Part shown: positions 1 through 8,316 of the stretch, piece by piece
Layout of the letters: every line of letters begins with the position of its first letter
Numbering within the stretch: position 1 is the first letter of the stretch
NCBI GenBank assembly: GCA_028873965.1
Contig: JAPPMU010000031.1
Span: forward strand, 42,473 to 106,472
From: Chloroflexota bacterium
GTDB lineage: Bacteria > Chloroflexota > Dehalococcoidia > Lucifugimonadales > UBA3495
Length of the DNA stretch: 64,000 nt
Reading direction: 5' to 3'
Made by a program: the position numbers and the translations under genes
Notes under the pieces: generated by a model
What the model saw: only the letters and a program-made list of their open reading frames with translations
Told to the model about the DNA's origin: nothing
Databases searched by the model: none

Positions 1-8
1 GCCTGGAC

Positions 9-1616
9 GTGGCTCACCCTGCGCCGGCGCGCGTCCTCTGCCTGATGGACCGCTGCCTGATGGACCGCCGCAGCGCTCATATCCTGCTCATCGTGAGTGC
101 GGCCGCTTTGGTCGCGGTGCTCGCCGCGGCTTTCCCATTGGCCGCCAACGCCCACGGGTTCGGTGAGCGATACGACCTGCCCCTGCCGCTGTCCCTGTTC
201 GTGATCGCCGGGGCGGCGGCGGTGGTACTGTCCTTCGTAGTTGCCGCGGTGTTCCTGCGCGCCGGAACCGCCCACGCCGGCTATCCCCGTTACAACCTGC
301 TGCGGTTGGCTCCGGTGCGCTGGCTGGCCTCGCCACCAATCACCTCCACGCTGAAAACCCTGTCGGTCGCGCTCACTGCCTACGTGATCGTGGGCGCGCT
401 GATCGGCAGCGAACGGGCCGCACTGAATCCGGCCCCGGCGGCGATCTACGTCGCTTTCTGGGTCGGACTGAGCTTCTTCACCGCGCTGTTCGGCAACCTC
501 TGGGCGCTGGTCAACCCGTGGAAAGCGACCTGGGGGTTCCTGGAGCGGGCGTTCGAGACGGTATCCGGCGGAGGCCGGCTGAGCCTGCACCGCCGTTATC
601 CCGCTCGGATCGGGCCGTGGCCGGCCGTCCTGGTGTTCGTCGGGTTCGCCATCCTGGAAACGGTGGCCGCCGATGCCGCCGGGCCGCGAGCATTGGGCTG
701 GATCCTCGTTCTCTACAGCCTGTACAACTTCGTTGGCATGTATGTGTATGGCCGCGAGGTTTGGTTGCGCAATGCCGAGGGGTTCACCGTGGTTTACGGC
801 TTCATGTCCCGTTTCTCCGTGACCGAGGTGCGATCACCAACGTCCAGATGCCGGCGATGCTCCAGCAACGGCCGCTGTTCCGCCGGTGAAACCGACTGTG
901 TCGACTGCTATGAGTGCTACGCCGCCGCTTCACCACCGCAGCGCCAGTTCAACCTGCGGCCGCCCTGCGTGGGTCTCAATCGCCTCGGAGTGGTGACCCT
1001 GACCGTCGTTTTCCACGTGATCCTGCTGCTGTCCACGGTGTCGTTCGACGGCCTGTCGGCGACGCCCGAGTGGTTGGTGTTCACCGGCCAGTTTCTGCTC
1101 CAGTTCCCGCTCTACGGCGGCTACGTCGCCAACCTGATCGGAGCGCTGGGGCTGCCGGTGGTATTCGGCCTGCTGTTTGCCCTGACCTGCGCCGCCATGG
1201 CCGCGCTTTCGGGCCAGGCCGAGCCCGACACCGGCCAACTGCTGCGGCGATTCACGTTCTCGCTGCTTCCGATAGCGCTGGCCTACCACTTCGCCCACTT
1301 CCTGGGGTTCCTGCTCATCAACGGCCAGCGGTTCATCGTGCTGGCGTCCGACCCCTTCGGCTGGGGCTGGGACCTCTTCGGCACTGCGGACGCCATCATC
1401 AACATCGGCATCCTGTCGCCCGTTTTCATCTGGTATTTCTCGATCCTGGCCATCGTGGTCGGCCACATTGCCGGCGTGTACCTGGCCCACGTGCAGGCGA
1501 CGCGAACCTACCCGACCCGGCGCGGCGCGCTGCTCAGCCAGGCGCCCATGCTGGTCCTGATGGTGTGCTACACTTGCGCGAGTTTGTGGATAATTTCGCG
1601 CCCCATCTCCGAATGA
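9..1616 (+). CDS. Polytopic membrane protein, 'fenitrothion hydrolase'-like, with Cys cluster
   Basis: This inner-membrane protein of about 535 residues has roughly nine to ten hydrophobic segments. After the first one lies an HGFGERYDLPLP motif (residues 49-60), typical of a family often labelled 'fenitrothion hydrolase'. That label is weakly founded, and no hydrolase motif is visible. Residues 281-303, between two membrane segments, carry six cysteines spaced CxxC-x5-C-x6-CxxCxxC, which look like a metal or Fe-S site. The frame is open to the left edge, so the start may lie outside; GTG 9, ATG 45 and ATG 60 are candidates. The stop is 27 nt before the next gene. The function is unknown. Confidence 0.7.
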   Translation: MAHPAPARVLCLMDRCLMDRRSAHILLIVSAAALVAVLAAAFPLAANAHGFGERYDLPLPLSLFVIAGAAAVVLSFVVAAVFLRAGTAHAGYPRYNLLRLAPVRWLASPPITSTLKTLSVALTAYVIVGALIGSERAALNPAPAAIYVAFWVGLSFFTALFGNLWALVNPWKATWGFLERAFETVSGGGRLSLHRRYPARIGPWPAVLVFVGFAILETVAADAAGPRALGWILVLYSLYNFVGMYVYGREVWLRNAEGFTVVYGFMSRFSVTEVRSPTSRCRRCSSNGRCSAGETDCVDCYECYAAASPPQRQFNLRPPCVGLNRLGVVTLTVVFHVILLLSTVSFDGLSATPEWLVFTGQFLLQFPLYGGYVANLIGALGLPVVFGLLFALTCAAMAALSGQAEPDTGQLLRRFTFSLLPIALAYHFAHFLGFLLINGQRFIVLASDPFGWGWDLFGTADAIINIGILSPVFIWYFSILAIVVGHIAGVYLAHVQATRTYPTRRGALLSQAPMLVLMVCYTCASLWIISRPISE

Positions 1617-1643
1617 GGGCGCCGCATCATGGAGGAATCAACG

Positions 1644-2459
1644 GTGCCTGAACGCAGCCCGCGACTGGAAGGAAAGGTGGCAATCGTGACGGGCGCCGGC
1701 TCCAGCGGGCCCGGCGTCGGCAATGGCCGCGCCACCGCTACGCTGTTCGCCCGGGAGGGCGCGAAAGTCCTGCTGGTCGACATCACTGAAGAACGGGCCG
1801 CGGAGACCATGGAGATGATCCAGGCCGAGGGCGGCGTGGCGTCCACCGTGCAGGCGGACGTGACCAAAGCCGCCGACTGCGAGCGCATGGTGGAGACCTG
1901 CATCGAGCGCTACGGGCGGCTGGACATCCTGGACAACAACGTGGGCATCTCCCGCCGCGGTACGGTGGTGGAGGTCTCCGAAGAGGATTGGGACCATATC
2001 ATGGCAGTGAACGTGAAGACCATCGTCATGGCCAGCAAGTTCGCCATCCCGCGTATGATGGAGGTTGGCGGCGGGTCCATCATCAACATCTCTTCCATCG
2101 CCGGACTGCGCGCCCACAGCAGCACTCCGTACACCGCGTCCAAGGCGGCGGTGATCGGCCTGACCATTTCAATGGCCGCCGACCACGGTCCTGACGGCAT
2201 TCGCACCAACTGCATCGCCCCCGGCCTGGTTTACACGCCCATGGTCGCGCCCCGCATGGACGACGACCTCCGCCAGATCCGCAGCTCTTCGGCCCCCCTG
2301 CGTACCGAGGGCACTGCCTGGGACATCGGCAACGCGGCCCTCTTCCTGGCCAGCGACGAGGCCCGCTGGATCAACGGCGTGGTGCTGCCCGTGGACGCCG
2401 GCCTGGTAGCAACTTCCCCGGTCACGTACCAGACCTTGGCGCAGCAGGTGCGCGTGTAG
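1644..2459 (+). CDS. SDR family NAD(P)-dependent oxidoreductase
   Basis: A cytosolic short-chain dehydrogenase/reductase of 271 residues. It has the glycine-rich cofactor motif TGAGSSGPGVGNG near the N-terminus, an NNVG motif, and an intact active site: Ser in INISS followed by YTASK. The C-terminal LPVDAG element is also typical. An ATG at 1629 is in frame, but GGAGGA at 1631-1636 lies 7 nt before GTG 1644, so the GTG is the better start. The classical fold and catalytic triad are certain. The substrate cannot be read from the sequence, and the neighbours (a membrane protein and two tiny membrane proteins) do not help. Confidence 0.85.
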   Translation: MPERSPRLEGKVAIVTGAGSSGPGVGNGRATATLFAREGAKVLLVDITEERAAETMEMIQAEGGVASTVQADVTKAADCERMVETCIERYGRLDILDNNVGISRRGTVVEVSEEDWDHIMAVNVKTIVMASKFAIPRMMEVGGGSIINISSIAGLRAHSSTPYTASKAAVIGLTISMAADHGPDGIRTNCIAPGLVYTPMVAPRMDDDLRQIRSSSAPLRTEGTAWDIGNAALFLASDEARWINGVVLPVDAGLVATSPVTYQTLAQQVRV

Positions 2460-2491
2460 TCTGGTATAGTGAAATCCACGGAGAAATTACC

Positions 2492-2770
2492 ATGGCTGCG
2501 CCGGAAACGAGAAGCGAACAGTCCTCTGAGGAGATTGACGTTTTCAACCGACTCAGCGCTCTGTTTCTATTGGGCGCTTGCGTAGGTTTTGCAATTTCCA
2601 TCGCTGGATTCGCGGCCGGCGCATTTTACGTGATATTGACCGGCAGCTGCGTTACTTTGGCGATGACGTTGCTGTGGGTAGCCTCTGGAATGCTCCCGCT
2701 GGCGCGAACCATTCGCGGTTGGTCAATGGCTCGGCGCGCATCTAAGGAACATCACGGTTCTGCAAAGTAA
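2492..2770 (+). CDS. Small two-helix membrane protein
   Basis: A 92-residue protein with an acidic, polar N-terminus (about 20 residues), two adjacent hydrophobic helices (about residues 22-44 and 46-68) and a basic tail, so both ends should be cytoplasmic. GGAGAAATTACC precedes the ATG, a reasonable ribosome-binding site. Codon use is less GC-biased than in the surrounding enzymes. The 3' end overlaps the convergent gene on the other strand by 29 nt. I do not recognise a family. The two-helix pattern and the Shine-Dalgarno sequence are the only support for it being a real gene. Confidence 0.55.
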   Translation: MAAPETRSEQSSEEIDVFNRLSALFLLGACVGFAISIAGFAAGAFYVILTGSCVTLAMTLLWVASGMLPLARTIRGWSMARRASKEHHGSAK

Positions 2771-3014
2771 GGAACAGCGACCATGCCGCAACAAACAGCG
2801 CTACGATGGCGGCCGCGCACATTGTAGCCAGTTTAATGTACCGTGCCGGTTGCCGCAAAAAGGGATCGTCCCCGGTTGCGAAAGAGACCGTCACGAGCAG
2901 GGTGAACAGCAGAATTTCTACCGCAAACTCAGTGGCAATTAGCCGTCTCGCCGGCAGCGGAACGTGACCGAACAGAGACGGCAAAGCTCGCAAGACGTTG
3001 AGCAGTTCCTCCAC
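2742..3014 (-). CDS. Small two-helix membrane protein
   Basis: A 90-residue protein with an amphipathic N-terminal stretch (about 30 residues), a hydrophobic helix at about residues 31-46 and a second at about 62-82. It has no recognised domain. It runs towards and overlaps the 3' end of the plus-strand small membrane gene. It lies 23 nt from the stop of the SlyD-like gene, which is transcribed in the same direction just upstream of it, so the two may be co-transcribed. The function is unknown. Confidence 0.5.
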   Translation of the reverse strand: MEELLNVLRALPSLFGHVPLPARRLIATEFAVEILLFTLLVTVSFATGDDPFLRQPARYIKLATMCAAAIVALFVAAWSLFLTLQNRDVP

Positions 3015-3037
3015 GGGGCCGAGGACCGCCAGTTGCC

Positions 3038-3481
3038 TTAGCCCTCGATCGACACCAGCGTCAGGTCAAACGTCAAGTCCTTGCCGGCCAACGGGTGGTT
3101 GGCGTCTAGAGTGACCGCTTCTTCGGTGACCACCATGATGGTGAAGTTGACCACCTGGCCGCTCTGTTGTTGACCCTGCACGCTGGTTCCGACTTCCAGC
3201 GGCATGTCAGGAGGGAACTCCCCGCGCGGCACCCGCATCACCCCGTCGGCGTGATGCTCACCGTAAGCATCAGCGCACGGGATCCGGACTGTCTTGGTAT
3301 CCCCGACGGCCATTCCGAGGACACCACTCTCGAAACCCGGTATCACCTGGCCGCCTCCGATGGTGAAGGCCATGGGTGTGCCGCCTTCCGATGAGTCGAA
3401 CACTTCGCCATCGTCCAGGCGGCCCGTGTAATGAACCCTGACTCTGTTGCCCGTTTGTGCTGTGGTCAATTTGGCCTCCAC
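3038..3481 (-). CDS. FKBP-type peptidyl-prolyl cis-trans isomerase, SlyD-like
   Basis: A 147-residue cytosolic folding helper that catalyses proline isomerisation. Residues 10-75 form the FKBP core, with VHYTGRLDDGEVFDSS, the GGGQVIPGFE loop and GMAVGDTKTV. An inserted flap (about residues 76-120) and the closing VTLDANHPLAGKDLTFDL segment are typical of the SlyD branch, where the flap acts as a chaperone domain. The histidine-rich nickel-binding tail of enterobacterial SlyD is absent; the protein ends right after the core. It is oriented divergently to the LLM gene downstream on the plus strand. Confidence 0.9.
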   Translation of the reverse strand: MEAKLTTAQTGNRVRVHYTGRLDDGEVFDSSEGGTPMAFTIGGGQVIPGFESGVLGMAVGDTKTVRIPCADAYGEHHADGVMRVPRGEFPPDMPLEVGTSVQGQQQSGQVVNFTIMVVTEEAVTLDANHPLAGKDLTFDLTLVSIEG

Positions 3482-3604
3482 GCCATTGCTGGATGCGCCA
3501 CTGTAACACGAGCGTCAAGGCGGCTCCGATTGTGATAAGGTTACGGCACTTCCAGGCGCACGCCTGAAACGATGCAACCCAGCGAAACGGGTTCGGGAGG
3601 AGCC

Positions 3605-4696
3605 ATGAAGTACGGACTGTTCATGATGCCGTCGCATCCGCCGGAACGGAACATCTACGACGCCCACCAGTGGGACCTGGATTATCTGGCCCTGTGTGAC
3701 GAGCTGGGCTTTGACGAAGCCTGGATCGGCGAGCACTTCACCTCGCCCTGGGAGCCCATTCCGGCTCCCGACCTGCTGATCGCCCAGGCCCTGATGCGGA
3801 CTAAGAACATCAAGCTGGGCTCCGGCGCGCACCTGCTCCCCTTCCATCATCCCGCCGAACTCGCCCACCGCGTTGCCTACCTGGATCACATCTCCCAGGG
3901 CCGGTTCCTGTTCGGCGTCGGCGCCAGCGGCCTGCCCAGCGACTGGGCGCTATTCGACGTCGACGGCAACAACGGCGAGCACCGGGACATGACCCGGGAG
4001 TCTCTGGACATCATCCTGAAGATCTGGCAGAACGACGGGCCATTCGAGTACAAGGGCAAGTACTGGAACGTCAGCATTCCCGAGCCGATGTACGGCACCC
4101 TGGAGTTCTTCCTGCGGCCCTACCAGCAGCCTCATCCGCCCATCGGCGTGGCCTCGGTGAGCTACAAGTCTCCCACGCTGATGATCGCCGGAGAGCGCGG
4201 CTTCATTCCCATGAGCCTGGCCCTCAACGCCGACTACTGCCGCAGCCACTGGGAGGCCATCGAGGAAGGCGCCCAGCGCACCGGCCGCACTCCCTCCCGC
4301 GCCGACTGGCGTCTGGTTCGTGACGTCTACGTGGCCGACACCGACGAGGAGGCCCGCGACCTGGCGCTCAACGGCATGTTGGGGCGCGTCTGGCACGACT
4401 ACCTGCTGCCGCTGTTCCGAGAGTTCGACCTGATGAAGGTCTTTAAACACGACGACGAGGTGCCGGACGAAGCCGTCAACATCGAGTACATGGCCGAGCA
4501 CCTGTGGCTGATTGGCTCGCCGGACACCGTCGCCGAGAAGATCAACCGGCTGTACGGCGACGTGGGCGGGTTCGGCGGCCTGCTGATGCTGGTGTACGAC
4601 CAGTCGGAGAACAACGCGGCCTGGGACCATTCTACCCGCCTGCTGGCCCACAAGGTCATGCCCCAGGTGTCCCACCTCACCGGCGCGCCGGCGTAG
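3605..4696 (+). CDS. LLM class flavin-dependent oxidoreductase
   Basis: A luciferase-like monooxygenase/reductase of 363 residues with a TIM-barrel fold, using FMN or F420. It shows the family landmarks: EAWIGEHF near residue 42, the LGSGAHLLPFHHPAELA region, RFLFGVGASG, and a late LWLIGSPDTVAEKI segment. GGGAGGAGCC directly precedes ATG 3605, which decides this start over the in-frame ATG at 3572. Expanded LLM families are a known trait of SAR202 Chloroflexota, where they are proposed to oxidise recalcitrant organics. The substrate here is unknown. This is one of four LLM genes in the window. Confidence 0.92.
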   Translation: MKYGLFMMPSHPPERNIYDAHQWDLDYLALCDELGFDEAWIGEHFTSPWEPIPAPDLLIAQALMRTKNIKLGSGAHLLPFHHPAELAHRVAYLDHISQGRFLFGVGASGLPSDWALFDVDGNNGEHRDMTRESLDIILKIWQNDGPFEYKGKYWNVSIPEPMYGTLEFFLRPYQQPHPPIGVASVSYKSPTLMIAGERGFIPMSLALNADYCRSHWEAIEEGAQRTGRTPSRADWRLVRDVYVADTDEEARDLALNGMLGRVWHDYLLPLFREFDLMKVFKHDDEVPDEAVNIEYMAEHLWLIGSPDTVAEKINRLYGDVGGFGGLLMLVYDQSENNAAWDHSTRLLAHKVMPQVSHLTGAPA

Positions 4697-4712
4697 GGGG
4701 TGTCTGCCAAGC

Positions 4713-5054
4713 GTGGTTGCAAACGAGGAAAGTTACGGAGCAGACGAGGATGCAGCGTTACGTTCCGCGTTCGCAGAAATACCGAAGACGCTGCGTCATG
4801 GGGAAACTCTCGTCGAGCGGCATGGAGACGTTCTCCCCGAGTGGGTAATGCGAATCATTGCGGATCCCTTTGATCGCTACACGGAAATCAAGAGGAACCA
4901 GTTGATGACCATCCTCATAGGCCGTGTGCCACAATGCCGTCGCTGGATCAAGGTGGTTTTCATAGGCACACCCGAAACTGGCCAATTTCATACTGCTTAC
5001 CGAGACCGTCGATTGGATCGACATTACGGAGGCCCACCATGGCCCACGAGGTAA
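4713..5054 (+). CDS. Putative toxin, DUF4258/RelE-like fold
   Basis: A 113-residue protein starting at a GTG. The central part has the layout of small BrnT/DUF4258-type toxins: a histidine-containing helix (ERHGDVLPEW), a P-D-R-Y turn, then strands with TILIGRVP, RWIKVVFIG and HTAYRDRRLDR, followed by YGGPPW. These toxins are usually ribosome-dependent or free RNases; that activity is inferred here, not shown. The gene overlaps the next one by 16 nt in another frame, and the next gene's ribosome-binding site lies inside it, which fits a coupled toxin-antitoxin pair. No strong Shine-Dalgarno precedes the GTG, so the exact start is uncertain. Confidence 0.6.
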   Translation: MVANEESYGADEDAALRSAFAEIPKTLRHGETLVERHGDVLPEWVMRIIADPFDRYTEIKRNQLMTILIGRVPQCRRWIKVVFIGTPETGQFHTAYRDRRLDRHYGGPPWPTR

Positions 5055-5617
5055 AACGCACGGAGTTCGGATCACCGTCGAGGGTAACTGTGGTTTACGT
5101 TGCCGAAACTCAGACGTTGTACATCGAAAACGGTCGGTTGCGGGAAGACGCAGAAGAAATGGCGGACGGTGTTCTGGTCTATTACGACAAGCATGATGAA
5201 GCGTCGGCCGTCGCGCTTTGCATTGAGCCTGCTGATATCGTGCTCAAGCCCTTCGTGGACGCCGTACTTGTCAAGCACGGCGTGAAACCCAAACGTCCGA
5301 CGGCAACGAACCAGAATAGTGACAAAACATGTCATAACCAATGCGTGCGCTATCAAGCGCCCCCGGCGCAGGTAGAATACGACCCGAAGGGGCAAATTCT
5401 GCGGATCGAGAACGGACAGTTCAGCGAGGTCGGTGAGGAAATCGCGGAAGACGTCATCGTGCACTACGACAAAGACGACGACCATGCTCCAGCCTCCGTA
5501 GTGGCCATTCGCATTGACCGCGCCGAGCAGGTGCTCAAGCCCTTCGTCGATGCCATCTTGGCCAAGTACGGCGTGAAGACTGAACATCCGTTGGTAGCCA
5601 ACGAGACTGAAGACTAA
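5039..5617 (+). CDS. Tandem DUF2283-like protein, putative antitoxin
   Basis: A 192-residue protein made of two similar halves (about residues 15-80 and 105-175). Each runs through a short strand, an I-E-N-G turn, an acidic helix, a V-x-V-Y/H-Y-D-K strand and a closing LKPFVDA helix ending in K-x-G-V-K. This is the DUF2283 pattern, found in small proteins often encoded beside DUF4258-type toxins. GGAGG at 5028-5032 lies 6 nt before ATG 5039; the longer frame starting at 4934 is not needed. Single-domain versions are usual, so the internal duplication is odd. An antitoxin role is inferred from position. Confidence 0.65.
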   Translation: MAHEVKRTEFGSPSRVTVVYVAETQTLYIENGRLREDAEEMADGVLVYYDKHDEASAVALCIEPADIVLKPFVDAVLVKHGVKPKRPTATNQNSDKTCHNQCVRYQAPPAQVEYDPKGQILRIENGQFSEVGEEIAEDVIVHYDKDDDHAPASVVAIRIDRAEQVLKPFVDAILAKYGVKTEHPLVANETED

Positions 5618-5670
5618 CGCCGGCCACACGCAGTTTCACGCTTTCATCTCGCTCAAGGAGACTTGCCCAC

Positions 5671-6456
5671 ATGCAGGAAAACCGAGTAAGACGCGCATTG
5701 CGGGAAAACCGCCTCGCCCTGGGCACCTACGTGACCTTCGCCGACCCCCAGGTCGTCGAGATTATCGGGCTGGCCGGGTTCGACGCGGCCTTCATCGACA
5801 TGGAACACACCACCTTCGACCTCGGGCTCGTGGGCCAGATGATCATGGCGGCGGATCTGGCAGGGGTAACCTCCATGATCCGCATTCCCGGTAACGACGA
5901 GAACCTGATCCTGCGGTTGCTGGATGCCGGCGCCCAGGGGATCATCATCCCCCACATCGCCGGCCTGGAAGGCGCCAAGCGCGCCGTGGACGCCGTCCGT
6001 TACGCGCCCATGGGTCATCGTGGCGGCGCCGGCGGAACTCGCGCCGCCCGGTTCGGCACGGTCGGCTGGGACGAGCATACCCGCACCTCCAATGAGAACA
6101 TCATTCTGTCGGTGATGACCGAGGACGAGCGCGGTATCAGCGAGATCGGCCAGATTGCCGCGCTTCCCGGCATTGACCTGGTGTCCATCGGCCCCACCGA
6201 CTTCTCCGAATACATGGGCATTCGCGATCCGCAAAGCCCGGTCATCCGCGCCCGCCTGGAGGAACTGGCGGCGGAAGTCAAGGCGGCCGGCGGAGCCAAG
6301 CTGTCCATGCCCATGAACCATCCCGCGTTCCCCCTGTCGGCATCAGAGCTACAGGCAATGGGCGTGGGCTACACCCACGTTGCGCCTCCTCCCACGGCGG
6401 TGCTTCTCCGGTCGCTGCAGCAGCGGATCACCGACATCCGTGCCGAGCTGGGCTGA
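5671..6456 (+). CDS. HpcH/HpaI-family aldolase
   Basis: A metal-dependent class II aldolase of 261 residues, related to 4-hydroxy-2-oxoheptanedioate aldolase and 2-dehydro-3-deoxyglucarate aldolase, which split hydroxy-oxo acids into pyruvate and an aldehyde. Landmarks are DAAFIDMEHTTFD near residue 35, the AGAQGIIIPH motif, PMGHRGGAG, and IGPTDFSEYMG. The metal-binding segment reads VMTEDERG where MIE is common, so the glutamate is kept. AAGGAGACTTGCCCAC precedes the ATG. The natural substrate cannot be told; the nearby PfkB kinase suggests sugar-acid or aromatic breakdown. Confidence 0.9.
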   Translation: MQENRVRRALRENRLALGTYVTFADPQVVEIIGLAGFDAAFIDMEHTTFDLGLVGQMIMAADLAGVTSMIRIPGNDENLILRLLDAGAQGIIIPHIAGLEGAKRAVDAVRYAPMGHRGGAGGTRAARFGTVGWDEHTRTSNENIILSVMTEDERGISEIGQIAALPGIDLVSIGPTDFSEYMGIRDPQSPVIRARLEELAAEVKAAGGAKLSMPMNHPAFPLSASELQAMGVGYTHVAPPPTAVLLRSLQQRITDIRAELG

Positions 6457-6503
6457 TCCAATCATACGTGTGGCGACACCTTGGGAACCCGGCTCTCCGG
6501 GCT

Positions 6504-7127
6504 ATGGTCCGCTGGACGGTGGGTGTGGTTCTGGTTGTCATTGCGTTGGGCTGCGCGGCAGATCCCCCGCCCACTCCAACGCCGGCTCCCACCGTGATCC
6601 CCATATCTCCCACCCCGACGGCTGCGACGCCCCCAACGTCGACTCCGCTACCGTCTCCCACGCTGGCGCCAACGTCAACCGTCATCCCCACCGATACACC
6701 GGTACCCACCGCGACTCCTCTGCCGGACGCGCCGCTGGTGTTCATCGGCGACGCCATTTATATCGTGGACCTGGCGGTTACCGGCGAGGAAGTCGTCCGC
6801 GGCCTGTCAGGTCGCCCATCGATGGACGCCGACCGCGCCATGCTGTTCGTTTACGAAGCGGACGCTCCACGCACGTTCTGGATGCCAGACATGCACTTTC
6901 CGCTGGACATGGTTTGGATCCGGTCCGACTGCACGGTGGACGGCGTCACCGCCGACGTGCCGAACCCGCCCGTGGACACCCCGCGCGATCAATTGCCGCG
7001 CTACCCCTCCAGCGGCCCGGTGCGTTTCATCCTGGAAATCAACGCCGGCCAGGCTGACGCTCACGGAATCGTCCCCGGCGATCCGGTGCGGTTCGCCGGT
7101 CAAATCGAAGGCCGGTGGGGTTGCTGA
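6504..7127 (+). CDS. DUF192 lipoprotein with long Pro/Thr linker
   Basis: A 207-residue secreted lipoprotein. The signal peptide ends in a lipobox with the acceptor Cys at residue 17 (IALGC). It is followed by a Pro/Thr-rich tether of about 60 residues and then a DUF192 domain with VVRGLSGRPSM, MLFVYE, TFWMPDMHFPLDMVWI and a closing GIVPGDPVRF. DUF192 proteins are small periplasmic or surface domains of unknown role. An in-frame GTG lies at 6468, but ATG 6504 puts the charged residue right before the signal helix. The low-complexity linker is typical of Chloroflexota and Actinobacteria lipoproteins. Confidence 0.87.
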   Translation: MVRWTVGVVLVVIALGCAADPPPTPTPAPTVIPISPTPTAATPPTSTPLPSPTLAPTSTVIPTDTPVPTATPLPDAPLVFIGDAIYIVDLAVTGEEVVRGLSGRPSMDADRAMLFVYEADAPRTFWMPDMHFPLDMVWIRSDCTVDGVTADVPNPPVDTPRDQLPRYPSSGPVRFILEINAGQADAHGIVPGDPVRFAGQIEGRWGC

Positions 7128-7165
7128 CCACTCGCTCCAAATCTCGACCAAAGGAACTCGACACA

Positions 7166-8146
7166 ATGCAGGTAATAGTCTCCGGCTCTCTCGCCATCGA
7201 TCGCATCATGACCTACAACGGGCGCTTCGGCGATCATATCGTACCCGAGCGGGTTCACCAGATCAATCTGAGCTTCGCGGTGGCCGGCTTCAAAGCGTAT
7301 TTCGGCGGAACTGCCGGGAACATCGCCTATTCGCTGGCCATGCTCGGCCAGGAACCTCGCATCGCCGCCGCCATCGGTTCCGATTACCGCGATTACTTCA
7401 CGTGGTTTGCCGATAACGGCATTTCAACCGACGACATCCGCATCGTCGATGAGGAAGCGACCGCATCAGCGTTCATCTTCACCGACCTGGCGGACAACCA
7501 GATAACTGCGTTCAATCCCGGCGCTATGAAACATGCGGCCGGCTTCGACTTCGGCTCGGTCAATCCGGCGGACACCATCAACATCGTCGGCCCTGGCAAT
7601 TACACCGACATGGCCGACTTCGCCGCCGATAGTTACGCCGCCGGCATCTACACGATATTCGACCCGGGCCAATCGCTCCCATCGTGGGACGCCGACGGGC
7701 TCACCGCCTGCATCGCCAACTCCCACCTGCTGATCGCCAACGACTACGAAATGGCCCTCATCTCGGAAAAGACCGGGCGCGACGATGCCGGATTGCTGGA
7801 ACTTACCGGTGTCCTCGTCACCACGCTGGGCGAGCAGGGAGTCCGCGTCAGCATCCCCGAGGGGCAAGTGATCGTCCCGCCTGTAAGCACCGACAACGTA
7901 GTTGATCCCACCGGAGCCGGCGACGCCTTCCGCGGCGGTTTGATCCTGGGCCTGATCCACCCGGTGATTGCCGCCCACGCCAACGAGGGGGGCAGCTTCG
8001 GGTCTATCACGCTGCGTCAGCTGGAGCGCGCCGCCCAGATCGGCGCCGCCTGCGCCCACTTCGCCATCCAGCAGCCCGGCACCCAGGAATACCGCTACAC
8101 CAGGGAAGAGCTGGACGCCGTGCTGGAACGGGCCTACGGAAGCTAG
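7166..8146 (+). CDS. PfkB-family carbohydrate or nucleoside kinase
   Basis: A 326-residue ribokinase-fold kinase that phosphorylates a sugar or nucleoside with ATP. It opens with VSGSLAIDRI, has the GGTAGNIAYSLAMLG substrate motif near residue 48, and the PfkB signature DPTGAGDAFRGG, where the second Asp is the catalytic base. The subgroup resembles adenosine/ribokinase-like enzymes of archaea and Chloroflexota. AAAGGAACTCGACACA precedes ATG 7166, which is preferred over the in-frame ATG at 7115 because that start would overlap the lipoprotein gene. It probably forms a unit with the two genes before it. Confidence 0.9.
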   Translation: MQVIVSGSLAIDRIMTYNGRFGDHIVPERVHQINLSFAVAGFKAYFGGTAGNIAYSLAMLGQEPRIAAAIGSDYRDYFTWFADNGISTDDIRIVDEEATASAFIFTDLADNQITAFNPGAMKHAAGFDFGSVNPADTINIVGPGNYTDMADFAADSYAAGIYTIFDPGQSLPSWDADGLTACIANSHLLIANDYEMALISEKTGRDDAGLLELTGVLVTTLGEQGVRVSIPEGQVIVPPVSTDNVVDPTGAGDAFRGGLILGLIHPVIAAHANEGGSFGSITLRQLERAAQIGAACAHFAIQQPGTQEYRYTREELDAVLERAYGS

Positions 8147-8163
8147 AACCTGTTATCGTTTCC

Positions 8164-8254
8164 CGTCATTCCGGCGAAAGCCGGAATCCAGAGAGTACAC
8201 AGGAAGGCCAATGTCCTTGTTGCAATGGCTTTCCTGCTTTCGCCGGAACGACGG
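8164..8254. repeat. Dispersed palindromic repeat, family A (paired arms)
   Basis: Two inverted arms: one starts CGTCATTCCGGCGAAAGCCG, and the other ends with CTTTCGCCGGAACGACGG. About 40 bp lie between them. Each arm is itself a small hairpin. The copy sits between the kinase gene and the convergent SDR. Other copies are listed separately. Confidence 0.9.
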
Positions 8255-8316
8255 TGTGACTTTCAAAATGTCAACACGGCCTGGCCTGTCGCGCCGGCAA
8301 TTTTAGGTTCGCTGCG

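Noticed and set aside
800..930. Possible frameshift in the first membrane protein
   Set aside because: The switch to Arg/Ser/Cys-rich text looked like a frameshift, but the frame returns to hydrophobic segments without a break and the Cys spacing is regular, so I read it as a real insert.
4758..5075. A 105-codon minus-strand frame opposite the toxin-like gene
   Set aside because: The plus-strand frame has the coherent DUF4258-like pattern and the partner's ribosome-binding site; this one has no pattern.
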